DNA of 64,000 nucleotides, from contig NZ_JAKCFB010000003.1 of the NCBI RefSeq assembly GCF_024198235.1, positions 248,001-312,000 on the forward strand. Reading direction: 5' to 3'. This document shows positions 43,066 through 51,400 of this stretch, piece by piece (within the stretch, counting starts at the first letter, position 1; each line of letters starts with the position of its first letter). Source of the DNA: Myxococcus dinghuensis (GTDB lineage: Bacteria > Myxococcota > Myxococcia > Myxococcales > Myxococcaceae). Below the pieces are notes generated by a model. That model saw nothing but the letters and a program-made list of their open reading frames with translations, searched no databases and was not told the origin of the DNA. A program made the translations under genes and the position numbers.

Positions 43066-44498
43066 CGGAGGAAGAGCACCAGGGGAAGGGTGGCCCGGCG
43101 GCGACGGCCGCTCGCGTCGGACCAGAGGAAGTCCTGCGTACGGGCGTCGTCGATGGACGCACGCCGATCCTCGGAGGCCAGCCCGAGGTAGACGACCAGC
43201 TCCGCCAGGCCGTGTTCGAGGGGATGGACACGCACCAGATCCTGCAGGGAGACCTGCTCCCGGCCCTGGAGCGCCGCGCGGACGTTGTCCCTCAGGCGGG
43301 CCTTGTCGACCGACGTCAGCGCGTAGAGCGCGTCGGAGGGGACCTCCTCGCTCGCGTCCAGCGCCTCCACCTCCTCCATCCTGGCGAGCGAGGGAGGGAT
43401 GAACAGGGGCCGCTCCAGGGGCAGCTCCAGCGAGAGGACCGGCGCGTCCAGTTCGATGAAGTCCCCACCAGGCGGCGTGTCACGCCCCGCGAGCGCGTGG
43501 CGCTCGATGCCACGGAGCAGTTGGAGGATGCGCCGGTTCTCCAACCAGACGCGGTCGTCGAGGAAGCGACGGAGCTGACCGGACAGCCGCGCCACGGTGC
43601 GCTGGGTGTGCTCCCCCGCCTCCAGCCAGTCGAAGACGACACGAGCCAGGCGCCCGTCGGGTTGGAGTGACTGGACGGCGGGATGGGCCAGCACGCGCTC
43701 CAGGTCCTGGGTCATTGCCTCCTGCCGCTCCGGCGACATGAGGAAGGACCAGAAGGCCTGGAAGCTGCGCCCCGGATCCGAGTCGCTGATGGCGTCGCGC
43801 TCCCCCAGCACCGCCTCCAGCAGCTCGCCGCGTGTGCCCTCCCACGTGGCGATGCGCTCGCGCGCCTTGCGGTCGAGCCCGTGGAACTCCTCCTCCAGCG
43901 CGCGGAAGTCCGACATCAATCCCCGCGCGGTGTCCGAGAGCTGCTGGAAGCGGTCCTTGAGGGAGGCGTCCTCCATCCGCGCCACCCTCCCCGCCCGCGC
44001 GAGCGCCAGCTCCGCGTCGAGCGCCTCCCGTCGCCGCTCGAGTTCCCGCACCCGCTCCGCCGGGTCCGGTGCGATGCCCTCCGCCATCTCCCGCACCAAC
44101 TGGAACACCGTCAGCAGCCGGGACTCGGTTCCCAGGAAGGGGCGTTCGGTGAGCTGCTCCAGCCAACGGATGGCCCGCTCCGCCGCGGGGGTCAGGTCGA
44201 AGTGCGGCTCCTCCGACTCCGGGGGGTAGAACTTCCTCAGCCATGCGGCCTCGTCCGCCGCCCATTCGTCGAGATAGGCCGTCGCCTCGCGCGGAAAGGC
44301 CTCGCCCCCCCGACACGCGCGCACCTCTTCCCGGTGCGACTCCAACCGCGAGGCCAGCTCGGCGCGAGCCAGCGCCCGCGCATGCGTGGTGATGAAGCAC
44401 CGGTGCAGGAAGCTGGCGATGAACGGCGCATGGTCCGCGACGAGCAACCGCCAGGCCGGGTGTTTCAGACGCAGCGCTTCGAGCGTCGTGAAGTCCAT
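43062..44498 (-). CDS. jetA: JetA: DUF3375 kleisin subunit
   Basis: A 478-residue protein of DUF3375. The start, MDFTTLEALRLKHPAWRLLVADHAPFIASFLHRCFI, is characteristic. A helical region with EFHGLDRKARERIA and FWSFLMSPERQEAM follows. The C-terminus is a winged helix that binds the JetC head. The ATG at 44498 is chosen; a TTG 15 bp earlier is the only alternative and neither has a good ribosome binding site. It is the first gene of jetABC. Order and overlaps match Wadjet type I, except for the missing jetD. Confidence 0.87.
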   Translation of the reverse strand: MDFTTLEALRLKHPAWRLLVADHAPFIASFLHRCFITTHARALARAELASRLESHREEVRACRGGEAFPREATAYLDEWAADEAAWLRKFYPPESEEPHFDLTPAAERAIRWLEQLTERPFLGTESRLLTVFQLVREMAEGIAPDPAERVRELERRREALDAELALARAGRVARMEDASLKDRFQQLSDTARGLMSDFRALEEEFHGLDRKARERIATWEGTRGELLEAVLGERDAISDSDPGRSFQAFWSFLMSPERQEAMTQDLERVLAHPAVQSLQPDGRLARVVFDWLEAGEHTQRTVARLSGQLRRFLDDRVWLENRRILQLLRGIERHALAGRDTPPGGDFIELDAPVLSLELPLERPLFIPPSLARMEEVEALDASEEVPSDALYALTSVDKARLRDNVRAALQGREQVSLQDLVRVHPLEHGLAELVVYLGLASEDRRASIDDARTQDFLWSDASGRRRRATLPLVLFLR

Positions 44499-44676
44499 GG
44501 CAAACCCATACAAGGGGGGTCTGACATGGAAGGGGGACCCGACAGGTGGGCACGCGACGCCCGCGCGTCACCCTTGTCTGGTTGGAAGGCGAGCCTGTCG
44601 CCGGGACCGCCACGCAGGTGACAGCATTCGCGCGAAAAGCTGGACTGTCCGGCCCTCCTCCTGCGGAGATGGCGAC

Positions 44677-44967
44677 ATGACCTCACTTCCCAGAGCCGTG
44701 CTCGTGGCCGTGGTCGCGATGTGCTCCAGCGCCTGTGGTGACGACGAGGATTGCGAGGAGCGGAGCATCTTCGCCCGACCGTCCGCGGGCGGCGACTGCC
44801 GCACCCTGACCGCGACGTGTGGCGTCCCCGACGGCTTCGTCGAGTGCTGCGGGGGCCTGGCGCTCGCGCGCTGCGATGCCTCCGGCCCCGAGGCGGACTG
44901 TGTGGACGACCCCTTGGATACCTGCCTGCCCGGCCGGGGCGCGGACTGCCCGGGTATCTGTCAGTAG
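44677..44967 (+). CDS. Cys-rich small lipoprotein
   Basis: A 96-residue predicted lipoprotein. MTSLPRAVLVAVVAMCSSAC ends in a lipobox, and twelve cysteines occur overall, including DDEDCEE, ATCGVP, VECCGG, DTCLPG and DCPGICQ. Start: ATG with GGAG 9 nt upstream. The repeated C-P-G/C-G patterns resemble small disulfide-knit surface proteins common in myxobacteria. Function unknown. Confidence 0.68.
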   Translation: MTSLPRAVLVAVVAMCSSACGDDEDCEERSIFARPSAGGDCRTLTATCGVPDGFVECCGGLALARCDASGPEADCVDDPLDTCLPGRGADCPGICQ

Positions 44968-44989
44968 CCGCGCCCGTTCCTGCCGCTGC

Positions 44990-45133
44990 CTACTTGCCAG
45001 GGTCCGACGGTGGGTTCTTCCGCTCGGGCTTGTTCTTGTTCCAGCCCCAGCTCGAACTCCACATCCCCGGTCCGGTGAAGAGGACCGTGATGAGCGTCAT
45101 CGCCGCCGCGCCAATCAGAATTTCCCAGAACAT
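44990..45133 (-). CDS. 47-residue single-pass membrane protein
   Basis: A short open frame, ATG to TAG, with GGAGG 10 nt upstream (a GTG two codons earlier is also possible). The sequence opens MFWEILIGAAAMTLITVLF, one membrane helix, and ends in a hydrophilic tail rich in Lys, Asn and Pro (NKNKPERKNPPS). Coding use looks natural for a small inner-membrane peptide. It converges on the Cys-rich lipoprotein gene. Function unknown. Confidence 0.55.
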   Translation of the reverse strand: MFWEILIGAAAMTLITVLFTGPGMWSSSWGWNKNKPERKNPPSDPGK

Positions 45134-45598
45134 GGTCACGCATCCTCCAACAACACCAGACTAGTCCAACATCTCCGCGAACCGCAGGCGGGGGCCGCGC
45201 TTCCAGACTGCCTGATGGAAGTCGTAACCCCTGACGGGGGCTGGCGTCGCGTCTCCGTTCGGCGGGCCAACGCCTCATGCCCCGCAAGGCGGGCCGGCTG
45301 TCGTTCAGCGCGCGGACCCATGCTCCAGCGGGCACGCTGGAGGCCACCCGTCCTGTCGGTCACCCTGCACCTCGCGCCTCCGGGCCCGTTGCACCGGGTG
45401 TCACGTCGGCCGCGGAAGGCACGCGCCACCTGGGGCGCCCTACGACCCGCTCCGTCCTGGAGGGGCCGCCATCGGGAAAGCGCCGGGTGGCTCGAAGTGG
45501 AAAAGGACCCTACCAACTCGCGCTGGAAGTGCAACCGCGGCGACTCCGACGTGACGGAGCGGGTCCACGCGCGACGCGATGCTACGCTGCCGGCCGGC
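45134..45598. other. Intergenic region, no gene recognised
   Basis: A 465-bp stretch between the small membrane protein and the divergent phosphatase-family lipoprotein gene. Open frames here show no family signature or ribosome binding site. It must hold both promoters. No clear palindrome was found. Confidence 0.45.
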
Positions 45599-46585
45599 AT
45601 GTGGCTCCCCTTCGTCCGTGATTCACTCCGCCCGACCCGCGTCGGCGCGTCCCGTCCCACCTTCCTCCGCACGGGCCTGTGGCTCGGCCTCGTGCTCGGC
45701 CTCGTCGGCTGCGATGGGCGCCCGCCCCCCGACGACGCGCCCGGCACCACGCCGGATCCCATCGACAAGGGGGCCGTGCGCATCGCCGCGTTCAACGTCC
45801 ACCGCCTCTTCGACACCGTCTGTGATTCCGGCAGTTGCGGCGGCTCCAACTACGAGGCGCTGCCTTCGCCGACCGCCTTCGAGAACCAGGTGAGCAAGCT
45901 CTCCACGGCCATCGCCTCGCTCGACGCGGACGTGGTGCTGCTCGCGGAGGTCGAGACCCAGGTCGGACTCGACGCGCTCCTCGCGCGGCTGCCCCGGCTG
46001 CCACACGGGGTCCTCGGGGAGACGGGCGAGCCCGCCTCGGTGGACGTCGCGGTGCTCTCCGCACACCCCATCACCGCGGTGTACGGACATCGCGAGCGCC
46101 CCCTGGTGCGTCCGGACGGTTCGTCCACGCGCTTCTCGCGCGAGCTCCTAGAGGTGCACCTGGACGTGGACGGCGCGGAAGTCATCGTCTTCGCGGCGCA
46201 CTTCCGGTCGAAGGTGAACGACGACCCCGGACGCCGGCTCGCGGAGGCGGAGGCCACGCGCGACATCGTCTCGCAGGTGGCCGCCCGCTCGCCCCAGGCG
46301 TTGGTGGTGATGGGCGGAGACCTCAACGACGTGCCGGGCTCCGAGCCCCTGCAGGCCCTGGAGAAGGGAGGCGACCTCTTGCGCGTCGCCAGCGACCGGC
46401 CCACGGACCAGACGTGGACCTACGTGTACTCCGGGCAGCGGCAGGCCATCGACCACCTCTTCTTCGCGCGAGGCGGGGGCGGAGGATACGTGGCCGGCTC
46501 GTTCCGGGCCGTGCGCGAGGGGAACAGTGGCTTCGGCGGCTCGGACCACGCCGCCGTCCACGCGGACTTCCTGCCGGTGCGCTGA
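45599..46585 (+). CDS. Endonuclease/exonuclease/phosphatase family lipoprotein
   Basis: A 328-residue protein with a long N-terminus and lipobox-like GLVLGLVGC. The EEP fold is clear: RIAAFNVHRLFD (metal Asn), VLLAEVE (metal Glu), a HFRSKVND region, GDLNDVPGSEPL (catalytic Asp/Asn) and C-terminal GSDHAAVHADF. Such proteins hydrolyse phosphodiester or phosphoester bonds; outside the cytoplasm, extracellular nuclease or phospholipase-like activity is plausible. The start is the ATG giving the shortest leader with a lipobox; no strong ribosome site is visible. Confidence 0.82.
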   Translation: MWLPFVRDSLRPTRVGASRPTFLRTGLWLGLVLGLVGCDGRPPPDDAPGTTPDPIDKGAVRIAAFNVHRLFDTVCDSGSCGGSNYEALPSPTAFENQVSKLSTAIASLDADVVLLAEVETQVGLDALLARLPRLPHGVLGETGEPASVDVAVLSAHPITAVYGHRERPLVRPDGSSTRFSRELLEVHLDVDGAEVIVFAAHFRSKVNDDPGRRLAEAEATRDIVSQVAARSPQALVVMGGDLNDVPGSEPLQALEKGGDLLRVASDRPTDQTWTYVYSGQRQAIDHLFFARGGGGGYVAGSFRAVREGNSGFGGSDHAAVHADFLPVR

Positions 46586-46601
46586 CGCGGCGGCCGTCGG
46601 C

Positions 46602-47135
46602 TCAGGTCGAGGGGATCGCCTGGACGTCCAGTTCGAGCTCCACCCGCTCGCCCACGAGCCAGCCGCCGTTGTCGAGCGTCTTGTTCCAGCGGATGCCGTA
46701 GTCGGACCGGTTGATGGCGGCGCGCGCGGTGTAGAGCAGGCGCGTGGCGCCCCACGGGTCCTTCGACGTGGCCGCGTGACGCGCCTCGAACACCACGGGC
46801 TTCGTCACGTTGCGGATGGTCAGGTCGCCCAGCAGCCGGAAGCCGGAGCCCCCCGTGGGCTCCGTGCCCGTGCTCTTGAAGATGAGCTTCGGCGCGTTCT
46901 CCACGTCGAGGAAGTCCGCGGAGCGCAGGTGCGTGTCGCGGTCCGCGGCGCCCGTGTAGATGCTGGCCGCCTCCACGCTCATCTCGACCTCACCCTGGGT
47001 CGGCAGGTCGGCGTCCACGCGCAGCACGCCGGAGACCCGCTCGAAGCGGCCATGGACGCGCGCCACGACCATGTGGCGGGCGATGAACAAGACAGAAGAA
47101 TGCGCGGAATCGATGTTCCAGGTGGTGACAGGCAT
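46602..47135 (-). CDS. YceI family lipid-binding protein
   Basis: A 177-residue YceI-like beta-barrel that binds isoprenoid or amphiphilic chains. Typical elements: TTWNIDSAHSSVLFIARHM, VSGVLRVDAD, HLRSADFLDVENAPKLIFKS, GDLTIRNVTKPVVFE and RSDYGIRWN. There is no signal peptide, so this copy is probably cytoplasmic, unlike E. coli YceI. Start: ATG in GCATGAGGGGGAGC context read on the minus strand, with moderate ribosome-binding potential. It converges with the EEP-family gene. Confidence 0.88.
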   Translation of the reverse strand: MPVTTWNIDSAHSSVLFIARHMVVARVHGRFERVSGVLRVDADLPTQGEVEMSVEAASIYTGAADRDTHLRSADFLDVENAPKLIFKSTGTEPTGGSGFRLLGDLTIRNVTKPVVFEARHAATSKDPWGATRLLYTARAAINRSDYGIRWNKTLDNGGWLVGERVELELDVQAIPST

Positions 47136-47618
47136 GAGGGGGAGCGCTCGTCGGTGTGAGTCGAGTTGAGGTGTCGGAATCGACGTTGGGGGGATGTCGA
47201 TGACCCCAGCATTCTAAGAAGAGAAGCACTCTGCTTGGCCAATTCTTGTCGCGCTGCATCGAGCACGAACGCGATGTGAATGCGACATGACATCGCGCAT
47301 GAGCAAACGCGCGGTGATGTCAGGCCATGCATGAATTCCCGTCTGGCCGAGTCATGATTGTCTGAACGCGCCGTGAAGGATTCGCGTCGCCGGGATGTCC
47401 GGCCGTTCGCGTCCGACACGCCCCTACTAACGGTCCCAAGGTATCGGCCTCCGGGCGACCGGTGTGCCGGGAAGCGGTGGATGTCTCTCGCAGACCTCCA
47501 CCGCGTGCTCACCACCGCGAGTCCTCGCGGCAGGAGCGACCGTACCCCCATGGCGCGTACACTCGGGCGTCCCGGCGACGTTCTTCCTCCAGCCCCGTCC
47601 ATCACTCACGAAGCGGCC
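47136..47618. other. Intergenic region, no gene recognised
   Basis: A 483-bp divergent region between the YceI gene and the ATP-grasp gene. The first 200 bp are less GC-rich than the surroundings and probably hold the YceI promoter. No gene or strong repeat is supported. Confidence 0.45.
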
Positions 47619-48443
47619 ATGCGACGCACCATCGCGATCATCAACGGCGAGCCGTACTGGTCCGCCTGCTTCCCCGACTTCGACGTCGTCCCCGTCCGGC
47701 TCCAGGAGTCCTCGTGGGTGCTGCGCGAGGGCGAGCTGTGGTGCATCACCCGCGAGGCCGCGGTGCGGCTCGACGGCGTGCTCTGGCGCGTGGGGGCGAT
47801 TCGCCCGACGCCGAAACACCGCACCGTGCTGGACCTGCTGCGGCTCAGTGGCGTGCCCTGCGTCAACCCGGCGGAGACGCTGGTGCGCTGCCACGACCGG
47901 CTGTCGATGCTGGCCGAGCTCCGCGCGGCGCGACTGCCGGTCATCCCGTTCGACGTCGCGGTGGGAGACGACATGGTCCGGCGCATCGCGCGGCCCGCGC
48001 CGTTCGTGGTGAAGGTGGGCAACCACCACGGGGGCTACGGCAAGACGCGGGTCCGCGACGCCTCCGAGTGGTTCGAGGTGGCAGACCTGCTGTTCGCGGC
48101 CGACGACTACGCCACGGTGGAGCCGTTCATCGACTACGCGCGGGACGTGCGCTGTCTGGCCATCGGGGACCGCTCCTGGGCCATGTCCCGGGCGGGCGCG
48201 GGCTGGAAGGCCAATGTCCAGACGCGCAAGCACCAGGTCATCGATCCGCCAGAGGAGCTCGTCGAGTACACGCGGCGGGCGCGGGAGCGGCTGGGCGCGG
48301 ACATCGTCGCGCTCGACTTCCTGGAGGACCGCGACGGTCGCTTCGTCCTGCTCGAGTGCAACGACACGCCGGGCCTGTCCGGCTTCCCCGAGTCACTGAG
48401 AGAGGCCCTGGCGGAGTGCCTGAGGGCGAAGCTGCGCGCGTGA
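47619..48443 (+). CDS. ATP-grasp family ligase (RimK-like)
   Basis: A 274-residue ATP-grasp protein. The ATP-binding segments are APFVVKVGNHHGGYGKTRV (Lys and Gly-rich loop) and VEPFIDYARDVRCLAIGD. The metal-binding end is ADIVALDFLEDRDG, then FVLLECNDTPGL, with the Asp, Glu and Asn expected of the family. These enzymes join a carboxylate to an amine through acyl phosphate. RimK/peptide-ligase or RiPP-maturation relatives exist, but no precursor peptide is adjacent. The start is the ATG before RRTIAIINGEPYW; an earlier in-frame ATG (47551) is possible. Confidence 0.78.
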   Translation: MRRTIAIINGEPYWSACFPDFDVVPVRLQESSWVLREGELWCITREAAVRLDGVLWRVGAIRPTPKHRTVLDLLRLSGVPCVNPAETLVRCHDRLSMLAELRAARLPVIPFDVAVGDDMVRRIARPAPFVVKVGNHHGGYGKTRVRDASEWFEVADLLFAADDYATVEPFIDYARDVRCLAIGDRSWAMSRAGAGWKANVQTRKHQVIDPPEELVEYTRRARERLGADIVALDFLEDRDGRFVLLECNDTPGLSGFPESLREALAECLRAKLRA

Positions 48444-48464
48444 GGGGACTCCCCACGCCTCACG
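48439..48464. terminator. Short hairpin across two convergent stop codons
   Basis: CGTGAGG (48439-48445) pairs with CCTCACG (48458-48464). Each arm contains the TGA stop of one convergent gene, and GGGGACTCCCC lies inside. Probably a compact bidirectional terminator. Confidence 0.4.
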
Positions 48465-51400
48465 TCGTGGCGACGACGGGCGACGTGGCCTGGAGCGTGG
48501 GCGCCAGCACGAACTCGGCCTCCATCCGCTCCAGCCGACGCAGCTCCGCCTTCGCGCCGATGCGGTCGAACAGCTCGCGTGCCCGCGAGAGGAATTCCGC
48601 GCGGCGATGCGGCAGCGCCACCCCCGCGTCGAGGTACGCCACGCCCGTCTCCCAGACGTTGGGCGTGGCCTCGAGCACCGCGATGGCGCGCAGGAACAGC
48701 GGCTCCGCGGCCTCGGGGCCCCGCTTCAGCGCCAGCGCCCGCGCCGTCACCCGCAGCGCGGGTCCCTTCAGGTATTCGTAGCGATACCCCAGCAGGCGCG
48801 CCTTGAAGAGGCAGCGGTCGACGATGGCCCACAGCGTCTCTCGGGGCACCGCCACCGCGCCCTGCTCCAGCGCGAACAACGCCCCTTCCGCCGCGTCGAC
48901 CAGGCCAATCTGGAGGAAGGGCACCAGCACCGGGTAGCGGAACAGCGCCTCGTCCGCGCGCACCGCCATCAGCCCCGCCTCCTCCACCTGGTGCTCGCGC
49001 ACCGTCACGTTGACCAGGTGGTTGAGGCTGGCGCACTGGTTGGCCAGGTCCTGCACCTCGATGCTGATGCGCAAGCCCTGCTCCAGCTCCGCGCAGAGCT
49101 CACCCACGTCGCCCTCGCCGCGCAGGTAGCGCGTCAGCGGAATCCACGAGTGCGCCCAGCCCTGGTGCATCAGCGCGTTGAGGTCCGCCCCCACCTGCCC
49201 CATCTCCACGAAGGTCTTCTCCGCCGCCTCGAAGCGCGAGGACAGGAAGAGGCTCGCCCCCAGCAGCATCAACCCGGTCTGCACCTCCCACATGTCGCGC
49301 ACCTGCCGCAGCAGCGCCACCGCCTGCTCGCCGAACTGCGAGGCCCGCGTGAGGTCGTTGTTGAAGATGGCCAGCGCCGACAGCCGGCTGAGCGCGATGC
49401 CCTCCGCCGCGGGGTCTCTCGCGCGCCGCGCGTAGTCCAGCGCCCGGGCACACCAGTGCGCCGCCCGTCCCAGGAAGCCCGAGCCGAACAGCAGCGCGCC
49501 GTAGTAGCTGCTCGCCAGGCTCAGCCCATGCTCCGTGCGCGCGCGCTGCGCCATCACCGCGGCCACCATCGTCGCCCACGAGAGCTTCTTGATGTCCGCG
49601 AAGTAGTAGATCTTGATGAGGGAGATCAGCGTGGACAACTGCTTGAGGTACTGCGGCAGCTTCGGCCCCAGGGGCCGCGCCAGCCACGGGAACAGCCCGT
49701 AGAGCAGATGCAGCCCGAAGGCCACGAGCGTGCGGCCCACCAGCGCGAACGAGCTGCGCGGCATGGGGCGGCCCAGCAGCTCCATGGCCATCTCCAGCTC
49801 CTGGAGTGCCCTGGGGGACTCGCCCTTCGCCTGGTGCGCGCTGCCCAGGCCCAGGTGGATCTCCGCCTGGCGCGTCACCAGCTCCTCGTCCGCCAGGCAC
49901 TGCTCGAACATGTGGATGGCGCCGCCGTAGTTGCCCGCCTGCAGCAGCGTCTCCGCCAGCTCCTGCATCACCCGGCGCGTCTTGAGCAGCACCTCGTCCG
50001 GATCCAACGCCACCGTGCCGGAGAGGATCTCGATGGCGCGGTTGTAGTGGTGGACCGCGTCGTCGTTGGCGTACTGGCCCCGCGCGCTGCGGGCCGCCAT
50101 CAGCGTGTACTCCAGCCCCTTCACCTCGTCGTTCCCGGTGAGGAAGTGGTACGCGAGGATACCGGCCGACGCGACGGGGTTGTCCCCCGCGCGGACTTCC
50201 AGGAAGCGCGCCATCCTCCGGTGCAGGTCCTCGCGCGAGGACACCAGCAGCGTGTTGTAGGCCGCGTCTCGGATGACGATGTGCTTGAAGATGCAGGTGA
50301 AGGGCTCCTCCAGCTCCAGGACGATGAGCCCCATGTGCGTCAGCGTGTCGATGGCGTCGCGGATGCGCTGCCGCGACACCGAGCCCGGCACCAGCGCCTC
50401 CACCGCGTCCAGCGTGAAGATGCGCCCCACGACGGACGCCACCTTCACGACCAGCTTCTCCGTCTCGCTGAGCAGGTCGATGCGCGCCAGCACCACGTCC
50501 TGGATGGAGTCCGGCAGCGCCAGCCCCTGGAGGCTGCGCTTGAGCTCCATCTGCGTCGCCCCCGGCGCCACCGGCCCCAGGTAGCCACCTTCGACCAGAC
50601 CCTGGACGATGGACTCCGCGAAGAACGGATTGCCCTGCACCTTGCCGAGCAGCAGCTCCTCCAGCGATGGATCCGGCGGGTCCATGCGCAGGTGGACCCG
50701 CAGCAGCGAGCGCGTGTCCTCGTCCTCCAGGTTGGACAGCTCCAGGAGGCGCACGCCGGGCACGTCCTTGACGTTCTTGAGCTGCTCCCCCGGCCGCATC
50801 GTCACCAGCAGCGTCACCCGCAGCGCCGCCACGCGGGAGGCCACGTATTCGATGAGGTCGACGGAGATGTTGTCCGCCCAGTGCAGGTCCTCGAACAACA
50901 GCAGCAGGGGCGTCTCGCGGGAGCGCTTCTCCAACAGCTCGAAGATGATCTGGAAGACGCGCTGGTTCTTGCGCCGCGCGTCCAGCCCCCGCGTCTCCGG
51001 GTCCTCCGGCACGTCCAGGCCGAGGATGCCCGCCAGCACCGGAATCCACTCCGGACCGACGACCTCCAGCCCCGACATGCCCTCGCGCAGCCGGGCCAGG
51101 CGCGCGTCCACGTCGTCGCCCTCGTGCAGGCCGAACAACTGCACGAGCACCTCCTTCCAGGGGAAGAAGGGCGTGAACTTCTCGTACGAATAGCAGACGC
51201 CGTACAGGCTGCGGGCGCCACGCGACTCCGCCTCCTCCACCACCCGCGCCCCCAGCCGCGACTTGCCGATGCCCGCCTCGCCGGACACCACGCACACGCG
51301 CCCGCTGCCCGCCGCCGACTCGAGCACCGCCTGGTGGAGCAGGTCCAGTTCGCGCCGGCGGCCCACGATGCCGCCCCGCCCCTTGAGGAACAGGCTGCGG

